Shown here piece by piece: positions 38,072-48,770 of a stretch of 64,000 nucleotides of DNA. The notes beneath the pieces were generated by a model, which was not told the origin of the DNA, did no database searches, and worked only from the letters and a program-made list of their open reading frames with translations. Position numbers and translations under genes: made by a program. The stretch is from Duganella sp. CF402 (GTDB lineage Bacteria; Pseudomonadota; Gammaproteobacteria; Burkholderiales; Burkholderiaceae_D). Positions within the stretch are counted from its first letter, which is position 1. Every line of letters begins with the position of its first letter. The stretch spans positions 310,001 to 374,000 of the forward strand of contig NZ_FOBG01000004.1 in the NCBI RefSeq assembly GCF_900109645.1. Direction: 5' to 3'.

Positions 38072-38986
38072 ATGACAGCGATCCAAATTAGCAATGTCGA
38101 GAAGCGCTACAAGTCGCTCCAGGCACTGGGCGGCGTGTCCCTCAGCATTGAAGAGGGCGAGTTTTTCGGCCTGCTGGGGCCTAACGGCGCCGGCAAGACC
38201 ACCCTGATTTCCATCATCGCCGGCCTGATCCGTCCGGATGCCGGCACGGTCAAGATCCACGGCCACGACGTGGTCAGCGATTTCCGCGCCGCCCGCAAGG
38301 CGCTGGGCGTGGTGCCGCAGGAACTGGTGTTCGACCCGTTCTTCACGGTGCGCGAGACCCTGCGCTTGCAATCCGGTTACTTTGGCCTGAAAAACAACGA
38401 TGCGTGGATCGACGAGGTCATGCACAACCTCGACCTGACCAACAAGGCCGACACCAATATGCGCGCGCTGTCCGGCGGCATGAAGCGCCGCGTGCTGGTG
38501 GCGCAGGCGCTGGTGCACAAGCCGCCCGTGATCGTGCTCGATGAGCCGACTGCCGGCGTCGACGTCGAACTGCGCCAGACGCTGTGGAAATTCATTTCGC
38601 GCCTGAACCGCGAAGGCCACACCGTGGTGCTGACCACCCACTACCTCGAAGAAGCGCAAGCCATGTGCAAGCGCGTGGCCATGCTCAAACTGGGCAAGGT
38701 GGTGGCGCTGGACTCGATGGCGTCGCTGATCCGCCGCATTTCCGGTTCGCAGCTGATCGTCAACCTGACGCACGGCGACATCAGCGATGACCTGCGCCAT
38801 CTGGTTACGCACCCGGAAGCTTCGGAGCACGGCAAGAAGTACAGCCTGCGCATCAACGAATACGCTGAAGTCGAACAGATTTTGAAACGCCTGCGCGAGT
38901 CGGGTGCCGTGATCGACGAAATGCAACTGCAACAAGCGGATCTGGAAGATATCTTCTTGCAGATCATGGACAAGGGTACCGTATGA
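38072..38986 (+). CDS. ABC-2 type exporter ATPase (YadG-like)
   Basis: A 304-residue ABC ATPase. Walker A GPNGAGKTT, the signature LSGGMKRRVLVAQALVH, Walker B VIVLDEPTAGVD and the H-loop TTHYLEEAQ are present. The closest familiar protein is E. coli YadG. The C-terminal 80 residues after the ATPase core are typical for exporter ATPases. The permease gene overlaps its stop by 4 bp. The substrate is unknown; the place between mla and bolA-murA is common in betaproteobacteria and suggests an envelope substrate. Confidence 0.92.
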   Translation: MTAIQISNVEKRYKSLQALGGVSLSIEEGEFFGLLGPNGAGKTTLISIIAGLIRPDAGTVKIHGHDVVSDFRAARKALGVVPQELVFDPFFTVRETLRLQSGYFGLKNNDAWIDEVMHNLDLTNKADTNMRALSGGMKRRVLVAQALVHKPPVIVLDEPTAGVDVELRQTLWKFISRLNREGHTVVLTTHYLEEAQAMCKRVAMLKLGKVVALDSMASLIRRISGSQLIVNLTHGDISDDLRHLVTHPEASEHGKKYSLRINEYAEVEQILKRLRESGAVIDEMQLQQADLEDIFLQIMDKGTV

Positions 38987-39750
38987 ACTTCCTCTCCGCC
39001 GGCTTCCGCACCCTGGTCTTCAAGGAGACCCTGCGCTTCTGGAAAGTAGCGACGCAGACGATTGCTGCGCCTATCCTGACCGCCATGCTGTACCTGCTGA
39101 TCTTCGGCCACGTGCTGGAAGGCCGCGTCAACGTTTATGATGGTGTCAGCTACACCTCGTTCCTGATTCCGGGCCTGGTGATGATGAGCGTTCTGCAGAA
39201 CGCCTTCGCCAACTCGTCGTCCTCGCTGATCCAGTCCAAGATCACCGGCAACCTGGTGTTCGTGCTGCTGACGCCTTTGTCGCACTGGGAGATTTTCTCG
39301 GCCTACGTGATCGCGGCGATGGTGCGCGGCATCGTGGTTGGCTGCGGCGTGTTCTTCGTGACCGCGTGGTTCGCCCACCTGTCGTTCGCGGCGCCGCTGT
39401 GGATCGTGGTGTTCGCGCTGCTGGGCGCCGCCATCCTCGGCACGATGGGGCTGATCGCCGGTATCTGGGCCGAGAAATTCGACCAGCTGGCCGCGTTCCA
39501 GAACTTCCTGATCGTGCCGCTGACCTTCCTGGCCGGCGTGTTCTACTCGATCCATTCGCTGCCGCCGGTATGGCAGGCGGTATCGCATTTGAATCCGTTC
39601 TTCTACATGATCGACGGCTTCCGTTACGGCTTCTTCGGCCAGTCCGACGTCAATCCGCTGGTGAGCGTGGCCATTGTTGCGGCCTTCCTGGTGGTGCTGG
39701 CGTTCCTGGCGATTCGTTTGCTGCGCAGCGGTTATCGTTTGCGCCACTAA
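38983..39750 (+). CDS. ABC-2 type exporter permease (YadH-like)
   Basis: A 255-residue membrane protein with six hydrophobic segments of the ABC-2 permease family. Signature stretches are SFLIPGLVMMSVLQNAFANSSS, FLIVPLTFLAGVFYSIHSLPP and NPFFYMIDGFRYGFFGQSD, which match E. coli YadH. ATG overlaps the stop of the ATPase gene. The pair forms a complete exporter. Confidence 0.92.
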   Translation: MNFLSAGFRTLVFKETLRFWKVATQTIAAPILTAMLYLLIFGHVLEGRVNVYDGVSYTSFLIPGLVMMSVLQNAFANSSSSLIQSKITGNLVFVLLTPLSHWEIFSAYVIAAMVRGIVVGCGVFFVTAWFAHLSFAAPLWIVVFALLGAAILGTMGLIAGIWAEKFDQLAAFQNFLIVPLTFLAGVFYSIHSLPPVWQAVSHLNPFFYMIDGFRYGFFGQSDVNPLVSVAIVAAFLVVLAFLAIRLLRSGYRLRH

Positions 39751-39765
39751 ATTCAAGGACTCATC

Positions 39766-40002
39766 ATGCCTACTACTCCAGAACTCATCCACGGCTACAT
39801 CTCGGCCGGTCTCGAATGCACCCACCTCGAAGTGGAGGGCGACGGCCAGCATTTCCAGGCCGTGATCGTGTCGCCGGCGTTTGCCGGCAAGCGCCCTATC
39901 CAGCGCCACCAGCTGGTGTATGCCGTACTGGGCGACCGCATGCGTGAAGAAATCCACGCGCTGTCGATGAAAACCCTCACCCCTGACGAATTCCAAGGAT
40001 AA
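39766..40002 (+). CDS. BolA-family protein (IbaG-like)
   Basis: A 78-residue BolA/YrbA-type protein. The family core is visible: [23 protein letters not shown] and [27 protein letters not shown]. Such proteins bind monothiol glutaredoxins and share an iron-sulfur cluster; GrxD is encoded at 18473-18784. Position just before murA matches the ibaG-murA arrangement of other proteobacteria. It starts 15 bp after the permease stop. Confidence 0.93.
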   Translation: MPTTPELIHGYISAGLECTHLEVEGDGQHFQAVIVSPAFAGKRPIQRHQLVYAVLGDRMREEIHALSMKTLTPDEFQG

Positions 40003-40004
40003 GC

Positions 40005-41255
40005 ATGGACAAGCTTCTGATTCAAGGCGGTAACCGCCTGCAAGGCGACATCACCATCTCCGGCGCCAAGAACGCGGCACTGCCTATCCTGTGCGCGGGC
40101 CTGCTGACCTCCGGCGACGTCGAGCTGTCCAACGTGCCGCACCTGCACGACGTGTCCACCATCCTCAAGCTGTTGAGCGAGACCGGCCTGAAAGTCACGC
40201 AGGACGGCGACAAGGTCACCCTGAACGGCAGCGCCATCACCAAGCTGGAAGCGCCATACGACCTGGTGAAAACCATGCGCGCCTCGATCCTGGTACTGGG
40301 CCCGCTGCTGGCGCGCTTCGGCGAAGCCAAGGTGTCGCTGCCGGGCGGCTGCGCGATTGGTTCGCGTCCGGTCGACCAGCACATCAAGGGTCTGCAGGCG
40401 CTGGGCGCCGACATCACCGTGGAAGGCGGCTACATCTATGCCAAGTGCGCCAAGCTGAAAGGTGCGCGCATCGTCACCGACATGATCACCGTGACCGGCA
40501 CCGAGAACCTGCTGATGGCCGCCACCCTGGCCGAAGGCGAGACCGTGCTGGAAAACGCCGCCTGCGAACCGGAAGTAACTGACCTCGCCAACCTGCTGGT
40601 GGCGATGGGCGCCAAGATCGAAGGCATCGGCACCAACCGCCTGGTGATTCAAGGCGTGAGCGAACTGCATGGCGCCAAGCATGCTGTGATCTCGGACCGC
40701 ATCGAAGCGGCGACCTTCCTGTGCGCCGTTGCGGCCACCGGCGGCGACATCACCATCCGCAACACCCGTGTCGACATCATGGATGCCGCGCTGGACAAGC
40801 TGCGCGAGATCGGCCTGCAGCTGACTATCGGCGACAACTGGATCCGCGCGCAGATGGACAAGCGTCCGCACGCCGTGACCTTCCGCACCACCGAATACCC
40901 TGGCTTCCCGACCGACATGCAAGCGCAATTCATGGCGGTGAATACCATCGCCGAAGGCGCCAGCCGCGTGACGGAAACCATTTTTGAAAACCGCTTCATG
41001 CACGTCCAGGAGATGAACCGCCTGGGCGCGCAAATTGAAACCGATGGCAACACCGCCTTTATCAAAGGCGTGGAACAGCTGGTTGGCGCGCCTGTGATGG
41101 CGACCGACTTGCGTGCATCTGCTTCGCTGGTGATCGCCGGCCTGGCTGCGCGCGGTGAAACGCTGATCGACCGCATCTATCACCTGGACCGCGGCTACGA
41201 CCAGATGGAAGTCAAACTCTCCGCCGTAGGCGCCAACATCAAGCGAATCAAATAA
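40005..41255 (+). CDS. murA: UDP-N-acetylglucosamine 1-carboxyvinyltransferase
   Basis: A 416-residue cytoplasmic enzyme that adds enolpyruvyl to UDP-GlcNAc, the first committed step of peptidoglycan synthesis and the fosfomycin target. The active-site cysteine is C116 in [14 protein letters not shown], so the enzyme should be fosfomycin-sensitive in principle. K22-N23 in SGAKNAALP and the C-terminal RGYDQME are family marks. It begins 2 bp after the bolA-like gene, and hisG starts 3 bp after its stop. Confidence 0.97.
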   Translation: MDKLLIQGGNRLQGDITISGAKNAALPILCAGLLTSGDVELSNVPHLHDVSTILKLLSETGLKVTQDGDKVTLNGSAITKLEAPYDLVKTMRASILVLGPLLARFGEAKVSLPGGCAIGSRPVDQHIKGLQALGADITVEGGYIYAKCAKLKGARIVTDMITVTGTENLLMAATLAEGETVLENAACEPEVTDLANLLVAMGAKIEGIGTNRLVIQGVSELHGAKHAVISDRIEAATFLCAVAATGGDITIRNTRVDIMDAALDKLREIGLQLTIGDNWIRAQMDKRPHAVTFRTTEYPGFPTDMQAQFMAVNTIAEGASRVTETIFENRFMHVQEMNRLGAQIETDGNTAFIKGVEQLVGAPVMATDLRASASLVIAGLAARGETLIDRIYHLDRGYDQMEVKLSAVGANIKRIK

Positions 41256-41258
41256 ATC

Positions 41259-41924
41259 ATGAGCTCCTTCCAAGCCGACTCCCAGCAGCTGATTCTTGCG
41301 CTGTCGAAGGGCCGCATTTTCGAAGACACCCTGCCGCTGCTGGAAGCAGCGGGCATCACCGTCACCGAGAATCCGGAAACTTCGCGCAAGCTGATCCTGC
41401 CGACCAACGATCCTAACGTGCGCGTGCTGATCGTGCGCGCCACCGACGTGCCGACCTATGTGCAGCATGGCGCGGCGGACTTCGGCGTGGCCGGCAAGGA
41501 TGTGCTGCTGGAGCACGGCGGCGAAGGACTGTACCAGCCTATCGACCTGCATATCGCCGAGTGCCGCATGTCGGTCGCGGTGCGCAACGGCTTCGATTAC
41601 GAGACCGCCGTGCGCCAGGGCGCGCGCTTGCGCGTGGCCACCAAGTTCGTCGAGACGGCGCGCGCGCACTTCGCCAAGAAGGGCGTGCACGTTGACCTGA
41701 TCAAGCTGTATGGCTCGATGGAGCTGGCGCCGCTGGTCGGCCTGTCGGATGCGATTGTCGACGTGGTCAGCACCGGTGGCACGCTGCGCGCCAACGACCT
41801 GAAAGAGGTCGAGGCCATCATGGATATTTCGTCGCGCCTGATCGTGAATCAAGCAGCACTGAAGATGAAGCGCGAGCGCCTGCAACCGATTATCGAAGCA
41901 TTTGAACGCGCATCCAAAAAATGA
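41259..41924 (+). CDS. hisG: ATP phosphoribosyltransferase, short form
   Basis: A 221-residue HisG of the short (HisGS) type, which joins PRPP and ATP in the first step of histidine synthesis. Family sequence includes [31 protein letters not shown] and [21 protein letters not shown]. The short form lacks the C-terminal regulatory domain and needs the HisZ subunit, which is not in this window. It is the first gene of the his cluster, almost fused to murA (3-bp gap), and overlaps hisD by 4 bp. Confidence 0.97.
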   Translation: MSSFQADSQQLILALSKGRIFEDTLPLLEAAGITVTENPETSRKLILPTNDPNVRVLIVRATDVPTYVQHGAADFGVAGKDVLLEHGGEGLYQPIDLHIAECRMSVAVRNGFDYETAVRQGARLRVATKFVETARAHFAKKGVHVDLIKLYGSMELAPLVGLSDAIVDVVSTGGTLRANDLKEVEAIMDISSRLIVNQAALKMKRERLQPIIEAFERASKK

Positions 41925-43228
41925 TTACCAAGCTCGATTCCAGCCAGGCTGATTTCAAACAGCGCCTGGACACCCTGCTGGCCTTCGAAGCCAGCACCGA
42001 CGACGCGATTGAAGGCGCGGTCGGCAAAATCCTCGCTGACGTGAAAGCACGCGGCGATGCCGCCGTCCTCGAATACACCAATCGCTTCGACCGCATTCCA
42101 AACGGCGGCGCCACCGGCATGGCGGCGCTGGACGTATCGCAGGAAGAACTGCAAGCCGCGCTGGCTGCCATCCCTGAAGCGCAACGCAAGGCGCTGGAAG
42201 TGGCAGCACACCGCGTACGCGTGTTCCACGAACGCCAGAAGCAGGAACTGAACGGCTTTACCTACACCGAGGCCGATGGCACGGTGCTGGGCCAGCGCGT
42301 TACGCCGCTGGACCGCGTGGGCATTTATGTCCCCGGCGGTAAAGCCGCCTACCCATCGTCGGTGCTGATGAATGCCATTCCAGCGCACGTCGCCGGCGTG
42401 GAAGAAATCATCATGGTGGTGCCAACGCCGGACGGCGTGAAGAACCAGATGGTGTTCGCCGCTGCGGCAATCGCCGGCGTCACGCGCGTCATCACCATCG
42501 GCGGCGCGCAAGCCGTGGCCGCACTGGCTTACGGCACCGAGACCATCCAAGCCGTCGATAAAATCGTCGGCCCGGGCAACGCCTACGTGGCCTCGGCCAA
42601 GCGCCGTGTGTTCGGCACCGTCGGCATCGACATGATTGCCGGCCCGTCGGAAATCCTGATCGTCGCCGACGGCACCACCGATCCTGACTGGGTGGCGATG
42701 GACCTGTTCTCGCAAGCTGAGCACGACGAGCTGGCGCAAGCCATCCTGCTGTGCCCAGACGCCGACTACATCGCCAAGGTGGAAGCCAGCATCGCCAAGC
42801 TGCTGCCAACCATGCCGCGCCAGGAAGTCATCAAGACCTCGCTGCGCGACCGTGGTGCGCTCATCAAAGTGCGCGACATGGACGAAGCCTGCGCCATCGC
42901 CAACAGCATCGCCGCCGAACACCTGGAAATCTCCGCCGTCGAGCCGCAGCAATGGGCCGACAAGATCCGCCACGCGGGCGCCATGTTCCTCGGCCGCTTC
43001 TCGTCCGAATCGCTGGGCGACTACTGCTGCGGTCCTAACCACGTGCTGCCGACGTCGCGCACTGCGCGCTTCTCGTCGCCGCTGGGCGTGTACGATTTCC
43101 AGAAACGCTCGTCGATCATTCACGTCAGCGAAGCCGGCGCGCAAACGCTGGGCAAGGTCGCGGCCGAACTGGCTTACGGTGAAGGCTTGCAGGCACACGC
43201 CCGCAGCGCGGAGCTGCGCCTCAAATGA
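41921..43228 (+). CDS. hisD: Histidinol dehydrogenase
   Basis: A 435-residue zinc enzyme that oxidises L-histidinol to histidine in the last two steps of the pathway. Core stretches are [40 protein letters not shown] and [10 protein letters not shown], with the zinc-site regions FSQAEHDE and [10 protein letters not shown]. It overlaps hisG at its start (ATGA), and its stop overlaps the methyltransferase start (ATGA). Confidence 0.97.
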   Translation: MITKLDSSQADFKQRLDTLLAFEASTDDAIEGAVGKILADVKARGDAAVLEYTNRFDRIPNGGATGMAALDVSQEELQAALAAIPEAQRKALEVAAHRVRVFHERQKQELNGFTYTEADGTVLGQRVTPLDRVGIYVPGGKAAYPSSVLMNAIPAHVAGVEEIIMVVPTPDGVKNQMVFAAAAIAGVTRVITIGGAQAVAALAYGTETIQAVDKIVGPGNAYVASAKRRVFGTVGIDMIAGPSEILIVADGTTDPDWVAMDLFSQAEHDELAQAILLCPDADYIAKVEASIAKLLPTMPRQEVIKTSLRDRGALIKVRDMDEACAIANSIAAEHLEISAVEPQQWADKIRHAGAMFLGRFSSESLGDYCCGPNHVLPTSRTARFSSPLGVYDFQKRSSIIHVSEAGAQTLGKVAAELAYGEGLQAHARSAELRLK

Positions 43229-44034
43229 GTGAATGGCTTAATCAGGTCTTCTGTGAGGATGCGCTGGCCGGTCTGGCGCGCATCCCGGATGGTTCCATCG
43301 ACCTGATTCTGACTGACCCGCCGTATAACCTCGGCAAGGACTACGGCAATGCCTCGGACCAGCAAACGGTAGATGAATACCTGCGCTGGACCGAGCAGTG
43401 GATAGACGCCGCCCTGCCCAAGCTCAAGCCCAACGGCAGCTTGTACATTTTCCTGACCTGGCGTTTTTCGCCGGAGATCTTCGTCATGCTGAAAAAGCGC
43501 ATGACGATGATGAACGAAATTATCTGGGACCGCCGTGTGCCATCGATGGGCGGCAGCGTGCGCAGCTTCTCGTCGGTACATGACACCGTCGGCTTCTTCG
43601 TCGGTCGCAAGGACTACTACTTCGATCTCGACGCAGTGCGTATTCCGTACGATGCCGAGACCAAGAAAGCCCGCACGCGCTCCATCTTCATCGGTGCGAA
43701 ATGGCTGGAAGTGGGCTACAACCCGAAAGATGTGTGGAGCGTGTCGCGCCTGCACCGTGAGCATCCGGAGCGCGCCGATCATCCCACGCAAAAGCCGCTG
43801 GAGATTATCGAGCGCATGGTCAAGGCCTCGTGCCCGCCGGACGGCGTGGTGCTGGACCTGTTCATGGGCAGCGGTACGACGGCGATTGCCGCCAAGCGTA
43901 CCGGCCGCAATTACGTCGGCTTCGAACTGAATCCGGAATACTGCGCCATCATCGCCGAGCGTCTGGCGATGCCGGAGGTGCCGGCGCCGCCGCCAAAGAA
44001 ACCCAAGAAACCCCGAAGTTCCATCAACTCATAG
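43225..44034 (+). CDS. Beta-class DNA (adenine-N6/cytosine-N4) methyltransferase
   Basis: A 269-residue site-specific DNA methyltransferase. The catalytic motif IV DPPY (residues 31-34, [11 protein letters not shown]) comes first and the AdoMet-binding motif I ([15 protein letters not shown], near residue 212) comes last, the order of the beta class. Between them lies a target-recognition region; [13 protein letters not shown] is the standard motif X. The plan resembles E. coli YhdJ, an orphan enzyme. It overlaps hisD by 4 bp and precedes hisC by 13 bp, so it is part of the his transcript. No restriction gene is nearby. A Pro/Lys-rich tail ([12 protein letters not shown]) ends the protein. 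The recognition sequence cannot be predicted. Confidence 0.93.
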   Translation: MSEWLNQVFCEDALAGLARIPDGSIDLILTDPPYNLGKDYGNASDQQTVDEYLRWTEQWIDAALPKLKPNGSLYIFLTWRFSPEIFVMLKKRMTMMNEIIWDRRVPSMGGSVRSFSSVHDTVGFFVGRKDYYFDLDAVRIPYDAETKKARTRSIFIGAKWLEVGYNPKDVWSVSRLHREHPERADHPTQKPLEIIERMVKASCPPDGVVLDLFMGSGTTAIAAKRTGRNYVGFELNPEYCAIIAERLAMPEVPAPPPKKPKKPRSSINS

Positions 44035-44047
44035 GAGCCCAAGTAAG

Positions 44048-45142
44048 ATGTCCCCCATCGCCACGCTGATCAACAGCACCATCCGCCCCGACGTCAGAGC
44101 TGTCGCCAGCTACCACGTCGCTGATGCGAGTGGTTTTATCAAATTGGATGCGATGGAGAACCCTTACCACCTGCCGCATCATCTGCGGGAGGACTTGGCT
44201 CAGCGACTGGCCGACGTGGCGCTGAATCGCTACCCGGCGGCCGCCTACAGCACCATCAAGCAGCGCATCAAGGACAAGCTGGGCGTACCGACCGGCTATG
44301 ACGTCATCCTCGGCAATGGCTCGGATGAGCTGATCTCGATCCTGTGCATGGCCTGCGCCATGCAGGACCGCCGCGCCGCCGTGGTGGCGCCGACGCCGTC
44401 GTTCGTGATGTACCAGCGCTCGGCGCAATTCGCCGGCATGGATTACGTCGGCGTGCCGCTCAAGGCCGACATGACGCTGGACCTGCCGGCCATGCTGGCG
44501 GCGATCAAGGAACACAAGCCGGCGCTGGTATTTTTATCTTTCCCGAATAATCCCACCGGCAACCTGTTCGCGGAAGAGGACATCGTCGCCATCATCAATG
44601 CGCTGGACGGTTTCGGTCTTGCCATCGTCGATGAGGCCTACGAGCCGTTCGCGCAGCAGACATTTATGAATCGCTTGCCTGAATTTCCGAATCTGGTGGT
44701 GATGCGTACCGTGTCCAAGCTGGGACTGGCCGGCATTCGCCTCGGCTACATGTCGGCGGCGCCGCAACTGCTGGCGGAATTCGACAAAGTGCGGCCTCCT
44801 TACAACATCAACGTACTGACCCAGGTTGCGGCCGAATTCGCGCTCGACCACGTGGAGGTGCTGAACCAGCAGGCAGCCGCGTTGCGCGCCGCACGCGCCG
44901 ATCTGACGGCTGCATTGGCGGCCATGCCGGGCGTGGAGGTGTTTCCGTCGGCGGCGAATTTTATCTTGATTCGCGTGCCCGATTCCGACGCCATCCACGC
45001 AAAACTGCTGTCTCACAAGGTATTAATCAAAAATGTGAGTAAAATGCACAGTGTGCTGACCAATTGTTTACGTATTACCGTGAGCACCCCGGAAGAAAAT
45101 TCCACCTTCCTCGATGCCTTCGCCGCATCGCAGGCAGCCTGA
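44048..45142 (+). CDS. hisC: Histidinol-phosphate aminotransferase
   Basis: A 364-residue PLP enzyme converting imidazole-acetol phosphate to histidinol phosphate. Features include ILGNGSDELISILCMA (phosphate-binding turn), FPNNPTGNLF, the VDEAYEPF aspartate region, and the PLP lysine in RTVSKLGLAGIRLGYM. It resumes the his gene order after the inserted methyltransferase, with its own spaced ribosome site (AGGAG about 14 bp upstream). Confidence 0.96.
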   Translation: MSPIATLINSTIRPDVRAVASYHVADASGFIKLDAMENPYHLPHHLREDLAQRLADVALNRYPAAAYSTIKQRIKDKLGVPTGYDVILGNGSDELISILCMACAMQDRRAAVVAPTPSFVMYQRSAQFAGMDYVGVPLKADMTLDLPAMLAAIKEHKPALVFLSFPNNPTGNLFAEEDIVAIINALDGFGLAIVDEAYEPFAQQTFMNRLPEFPNLVVMRTVSKLGLAGIRLGYMSAAPQLLAEFDKVRPPYNINVLTQVAAEFALDHVEVLNQQAAALRAARADLTAALAAMPGVEVFPSAANFILIRVPDSDAIHAKLLSHKVLIKNVSKMHSVLTNCLRITVSTPEENSTFLDAFAASQAA

Positions 45143-45160
45143 CACCATCGCGAGCTTTTC

Positions 45161-45751
45161 ATGAACCGCACCGCAGAAATCATCCGTAACACCAACGAGA
45201 CGCAAGTCCGCGTATCCATCAACCTGGACGGCACCGGCAAACAGAAACTGAATACCGGCGTGCCTTTCCTCGACCATATGCTGGACCAGATCGCCCGCCA
45301 CGGCCTGTTCGACCTCGAAGTCGAGGCCACCGGCGACATCCACATCGACAACCACCACACGGTGGAAGACGTCGGCATCACGCTGGGCATGGCGGTGGCC
45401 AAGGCTATCGGCGACCGCAAAGGCATCGTGCGCTACGGCCATTCCTACGTCCCGCTGGACGAGGCGCTGTCGCGCGTGGTGCTGGACTTCTCGGGCCGCC
45501 CAGGCATCGAATATCACATCCCGTTCACGCGTGCGATGATCGGCACCTTCGACGTTGACCTGACGCTGGAATTCTTCCGCGGCTTCGTCAACCACGCGCT
45601 GGTGACCCTGCACATCGACAATCTGCGTGGCACCAACGCCCACCACCAGTGCGAGACCGTGTTCAAGGCCTTCGGCCGCGCGCTGCGCATGGCGTCCGAG
45701 CTGGACCCGCGCGCTGCCGGCACCATCCCGTCGACCAAGGGCACCCTGTAA
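45161..45751 (+). CDS. hisB: Imidazoleglycerol-phosphate dehydratase
   Basis: A 196-residue monofunctional HisB (no phosphatase domain). The metal-binding histidine motifs are [13 protein letters not shown] and [12 protein letters not shown] near the N-terminus, and the later [16 protein letters not shown] repeats the pattern. Histidinol phosphatase must therefore be encoded elsewhere. Confidence 0.97.
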   Translation: MNRTAEIIRNTNETQVRVSINLDGTGKQKLNTGVPFLDHMLDQIARHGLFDLEVEATGDIHIDNHHTVEDVGITLGMAVAKAIGDRKGIVRYGHSYVPLDEALSRVVLDFSGRPGIEYHIPFTRAMIGTFDVDLTLEFFRGFVNHALVTLHIDNLRGTNAHHQCETVFKAFGRALRMASELDPRAAGTIPSTKGTL

Positions 45752-45760
45752 ATCATCATT

Positions 45761-46399
45761 ATGAAAAAAATCGTAGTAGTTGATTACGGCATGGGTAATC
45801 TGCGCTCGGTTGCGCAGGCCCTGCGCGCCGTGGCGCCGGAAGCCAATGTGCTGATTTCCGGTGAAGTGGCCGATATCGAATCGGCCGACCGCATCGTGCT
45901 GCCCGGCCAGGGCGCCATGCCGGACTGCATGCGCAGCTTGCGCGAATCCGGCGTGCAGGAAGCGCTGCTGGCGGCGTCGCGCAGCAAACCTCTTATGGGA
46001 GTGTGCATCGGCGAGCAAATGCTGTTTGATGTCAGTGAGGAAGGCAATGCCGCCGGCCTGGGCCTGTTGCCTGGCAAGGTGGTGCGCTTCCAGCTGGACG
46101 GCCAGCTGCAGGACGACGGCTCGCGTTTCAAAGTCCCGCAGATGGGATGGAACCAAGTCCAGCAAACGGCGTCTCATCCGATGTGGCAGGATATTCCGGA
46201 TAACGCCTACTTCTACTTCGTGCACAGCTATTTCGCCCAGCCGGAGCAGTCGGCGCACACTGTCGGCCAAACTGTCTACGGTGCGCCGTTCAGTTGCGCC
46301 GTGGCCCGTGATAATATTTTTGCGACCCAGTTCCATCCGGAGAAAAGCGCCGCGACCGGACTGCAGCTGTACAAAAACTTTGTCCACTGGAACCCTTGA
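45761..46399 (+). CDS. hisH: Imidazole glycerol phosphate synthase, glutaminase subunit
   Basis: A 212-residue class I glutamine amidotransferase that supplies ammonia to HisF. The catalytic cysteine lies in [12 protein letters not shown] near residue 85, and the histidine-glutamate pair in [10 protein letters not shown] near 193-195. The N-terminus [13 protein letters not shown] is typical of HisH. A 31-bp AT-rich gap follows before hisA. Confidence 0.96.
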   Translation: MKKIVVVDYGMGNLRSVAQALRAVAPEANVLISGEVADIESADRIVLPGQGAMPDCMRSLRESGVQEALLAASRSKPLMGVCIGEQMLFDVSEEGNAAGLGLLPGKVVRFQLDGQLQDDGSRFKVPQMGWNQVQQTASHPMWQDIPDNAYFYFVHSYFAQPEQSAHTVGQTVYGAPFSCAVARDNIFATQFHPEKSAATGLQLYKNFVHWNP

Positions 46400-46430
46400 T
46401 TTCTTTTTTTAATTTTTAACTTAAACCATC

Positions 46431-47222
46431 ATGCTGCTCATTCCTGCTATCGACCTCAAAGACGGTCACTGCGTTCGCCTCAAACAGGGCGATATGGAAC
46501 TCGCCACCGTATTCTCCGAAGATCCGGCCGAGATGGCCCTGCATTGGCTGAAGCAAGGCGCGCGCCGCCTGCACCTGGTTGACTTGAACGGCGCCTTCGC
46601 CGGCAAGCCAAAGAACGAGGCTGCCATCAAGTCCATCCTGAAAGCGGTGCAGGACTTCGCGGAAGAGAACGACCTCGATGAGATCCCTGTGCAACTGGGC
46701 GGCGGCATCCGCGACCTCGACACCATCGAGCGCTATCTGGACGCCGGCATCACCTACGTCATCATCGGCACCGCCGCCGTGAAAGAGCCGGGCTTCCTGC
46801 ACGATGCGTGCGGCGCTTTCCCTGGCCACATCATCGTCGGCCTGGACGCCAAGGACGGCAAGGTTGCCACCGATGGCTGGAGCAAAATGTCCGGCCACGA
46901 AGTGATCGACCTGGCCAAGAAATTCGAAGCCTACGGCGTGGAATCGATCATCTACACCGACATCGGCCGCGACGGCATGATGGGCGGCGTCAACATCGAA
47001 GCCACCGTCAAGCTGGCGCAAGCCGTGAAGATCCCGGTGATCGCCTCGGGCGGCCTGCACAACCTGGCTGACGTGGAAGCGCTGTGTGCGGTGCAGGACG
47101 AAGGCATCGAAGGCGTGATCTGCGGCCGTTCGATTTACGAAGGCACCATCGACCTGGCCTCGGCACAGGAACGTGCCGATGAGTTGAGCGGTGACTTGCT
47201 CGAAGAAGATACGGAAGAATAA
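46431..47222 (+). CDS. hisA: ProFAR isomerase
   Basis: A 263-residue TIM-barrel isomerase. Signatures are [39 protein letters not shown] and [14 protein letters not shown], with catalytic aspartates in the first and third. The C-terminal 20 residues ([13 protein letters not shown]) are an acidic extension beyond the usual end. The stop shares one base with the hisF start (TAATG). Confidence 0.97.
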   Translation: MLLIPAIDLKDGHCVRLKQGDMELATVFSEDPAEMALHWLKQGARRLHLVDLNGAFAGKPKNEAAIKSILKAVQDFAEENDLDEIPVQLGGGIRDLDTIERYLDAGITYVIIGTAAVKEPGFLHDACGAFPGHIIVGLDAKDGKVATDGWSKMSGHEVIDLAKKFEAYGVESIIYTDIGRDGMMGGVNIEATVKLAQAVKIPVIASGGLHNLADVEALCAVQDEGIEGVICGRSIYEGTIDLASAQERADELSGDLLEEDTEE

Positions 47223-47983
47223 TGCTGGCTAAACGCATCATCCCCTGCCTCGACGTGACCGATGGCCGCGTCGTCAAAGGCGTCAACTTCACCGAGCTGC
47301 GCGATGCCGGCGACCCGGTGGAAATCGCGCGCCGCTACGACGAGCAGGGCGCCGATGAGCTGACCTTCCTCGACATTACCGCCACCAGCGACAACCGCGG
47401 CCTGATCCTCGACATCATCGAGGCGGTGGCGTCGCAGGTCTTCATTCCGCTGACCGTGGGCGGCGGCGTGCGCGAGGTGGCCGATGTGCGCCGCCTGCTG
47501 AATGCCGGCGCGGACAAGGTCAGCATGAATTCGTCGGCAGTGTCGAATCCGCAGCTGGTGTACGACGCTTCGCAGAAGCACGGCTCGCAGTGCATCGTGG
47601 TGGCGATCGACGCCAAGCAGGTGTCGCCGGGCAAGTGGGAAGTGTTCACCCACGGCGGCCGCAAGGCCACCGGCATCGACGCCATCGAGTGGGCCAGGAA
47701 GATGGAACAGCTGGGCGCGGGCGAAATCCTGCTGACCAGCATGGACAAGGACGGCACCAAGTCCGGCTTCGACCTGGGCCTGACGCGCGGCGTGTCGGAC
47801 GCCATCAGCATCCCGGTGATCGCTTCGGGCGGCGTGGGCGGCTTGCAAGACCTGGCCGACGGCGTCAAGCTGGGCAAGGCCGACGCGGTGCTGGCAGCCA
47901 GCATCTTCCACTACGGCCAGCACACGGTGCAGGAAGCCAAGCGTTTCATGGCACAACAGGGCATTCCGATGCGCCTGGTTTAA
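47222..47983 (+). CDS. hisF: Imidazole glycerol phosphate synthase, cyclase subunit
   Basis: A 253-residue TIM-barrel cyclase partner of HisH. Signatures are [54 protein letters not shown] and [16 protein letters not shown]. Start overlaps the hisA stop by one base. Confidence 0.97.
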   Translation: MLAKRIIPCLDVTDGRVVKGVNFTELRDAGDPVEIARRYDEQGADELTFLDITATSDNRGLILDIIEAVASQVFIPLTVGGGVREVADVRRLLNAGADKVSMNSSAVSNPQLVYDASQKHGSQCIVVAIDAKQVSPGKWEVFTHGGRKATGIDAIEWARKMEQLGAGEILLTSMDKDGTKSGFDLGLTRGVSDAISIPVIASGGVGGLQDLADGVKLGKADAVLAASIFHYGQHTVQEAKRFMAQQGIPMRLV

Positions 47984-47993
47984 GAGAATAGAA

Positions 47994-48422
47994 ATGAGTA
48001 CTCCAAGCATCCAGCCGAAAGCGGCCTGGTTGAAAAAAATTAAGTGGGACGAGCACGGCCTGGTGCCGGTCATCGCCCAGGAAGCGGGCAGCAACGACGT
48101 GCTGATGTTCGCCTGGATGAACCGCGAGGCGCTGGCCAAGACGGTCGAGCTGGGCGAGGCCGTCTACTGGAGCCGTTCGCGCAAGAAGCTGTGGCACAAG
48201 GGCGAAGAGTCCGGCCACACGCAGAAAGTGCTGGAAATCCGCCTCGACTGCGATGAAGACGTGGTGCTGCTGAAAATCGAGCAGGCCGGTGGCATCGCTT
48301 GCCATACCGGCCGCCATTCCTGCTTCTTCCAGAAGTTCGAAGGCGACGAGCATGAAGGCGACTGGCAGAACACCGAGCCGGTACTGAAAGATCCCAACGA
48401 CATTTACAAGGCAGGCAAATGA
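47994..48422 (+). CDS. hisI: Phosphoribosyl-AMP cyclohydrolase
   Basis: A 142-residue metal-dependent cyclohydrolase for the third step of histidine synthesis. Family motifs are [32 protein letters not shown], and the metal-binding [11 protein letters not shown] with CHTGRHSCF. It is separate from HisE, as usual in betaproteobacteria, and overlaps hisE by 4 bp. Confidence 0.96.
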   Translation: MSTPSIQPKAAWLKKIKWDEHGLVPVIAQEAGSNDVLMFAWMNREALAKTVELGEAVYWSRSRKKLWHKGEESGHTQKVLEIRLDCDEDVVLLKIEQAGGIACHTGRHSCFFQKFEGDEHEGDWQNTEPVLKDPNDIYKAGK

Positions 48423-48757
48423 GCACCGTTCTTGACCGCCTGGCCGACGTGATCGAATCACGCAAGCCGGCCAATGGCGGCGATCCCGCCACCTCCTACA
48501 CCTCCAAGCTGTTTTCCAAGGGGGACGACGCCATCCTGAAAAAGATCGGCGAGGAAGCCACCGAGACCGTGATGGCTGCCAAGGATGCGCGCGCCGGCGG
48601 CGACAGCGGCAAGGTGCTGTACGAAGTGGCTGACTTGTGGTTCCATACGCTGGTGCTGCTGGCCCAGTTCGACCTGAAGCCGCAGCAAGTGCTCGACGAA
48701 CTGGCGCGCCGCGAGGGCGTGTCCGGCATCGAGGAAAAAGCATCCCGTAAAGAATAA
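48419..48757 (+). CDS. hisE: Phosphoribosyl-ATP diphosphatase
   Basis: A 112-residue MazG-fold pyrophosphohydrolase for the second step of the pathway. The core is [31 protein letters not shown] with the acidic metal ligands, and [19 protein letters not shown]. It overlaps hisI (ATGA) and is the last his enzyme of the cluster. Confidence 0.95.
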   Translation: MSTVLDRLADVIESRKPANGGDPATSYTSKLFSKGDDAILKKIGEEATETVMAAKDARAGGDSGKVLYEVADLWFHTLVLLAQFDLKPQQVLDELARREGVSGIEEKASRKE

Positions 48758-48770
48758 TCGGAGCCTCCGC

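Noticed and set aside
43225-44034. A restriction-modification system in the his operon
   Set aside because: Only the methyltransferase is present; no endonuclease or specificity gene is adjacent.
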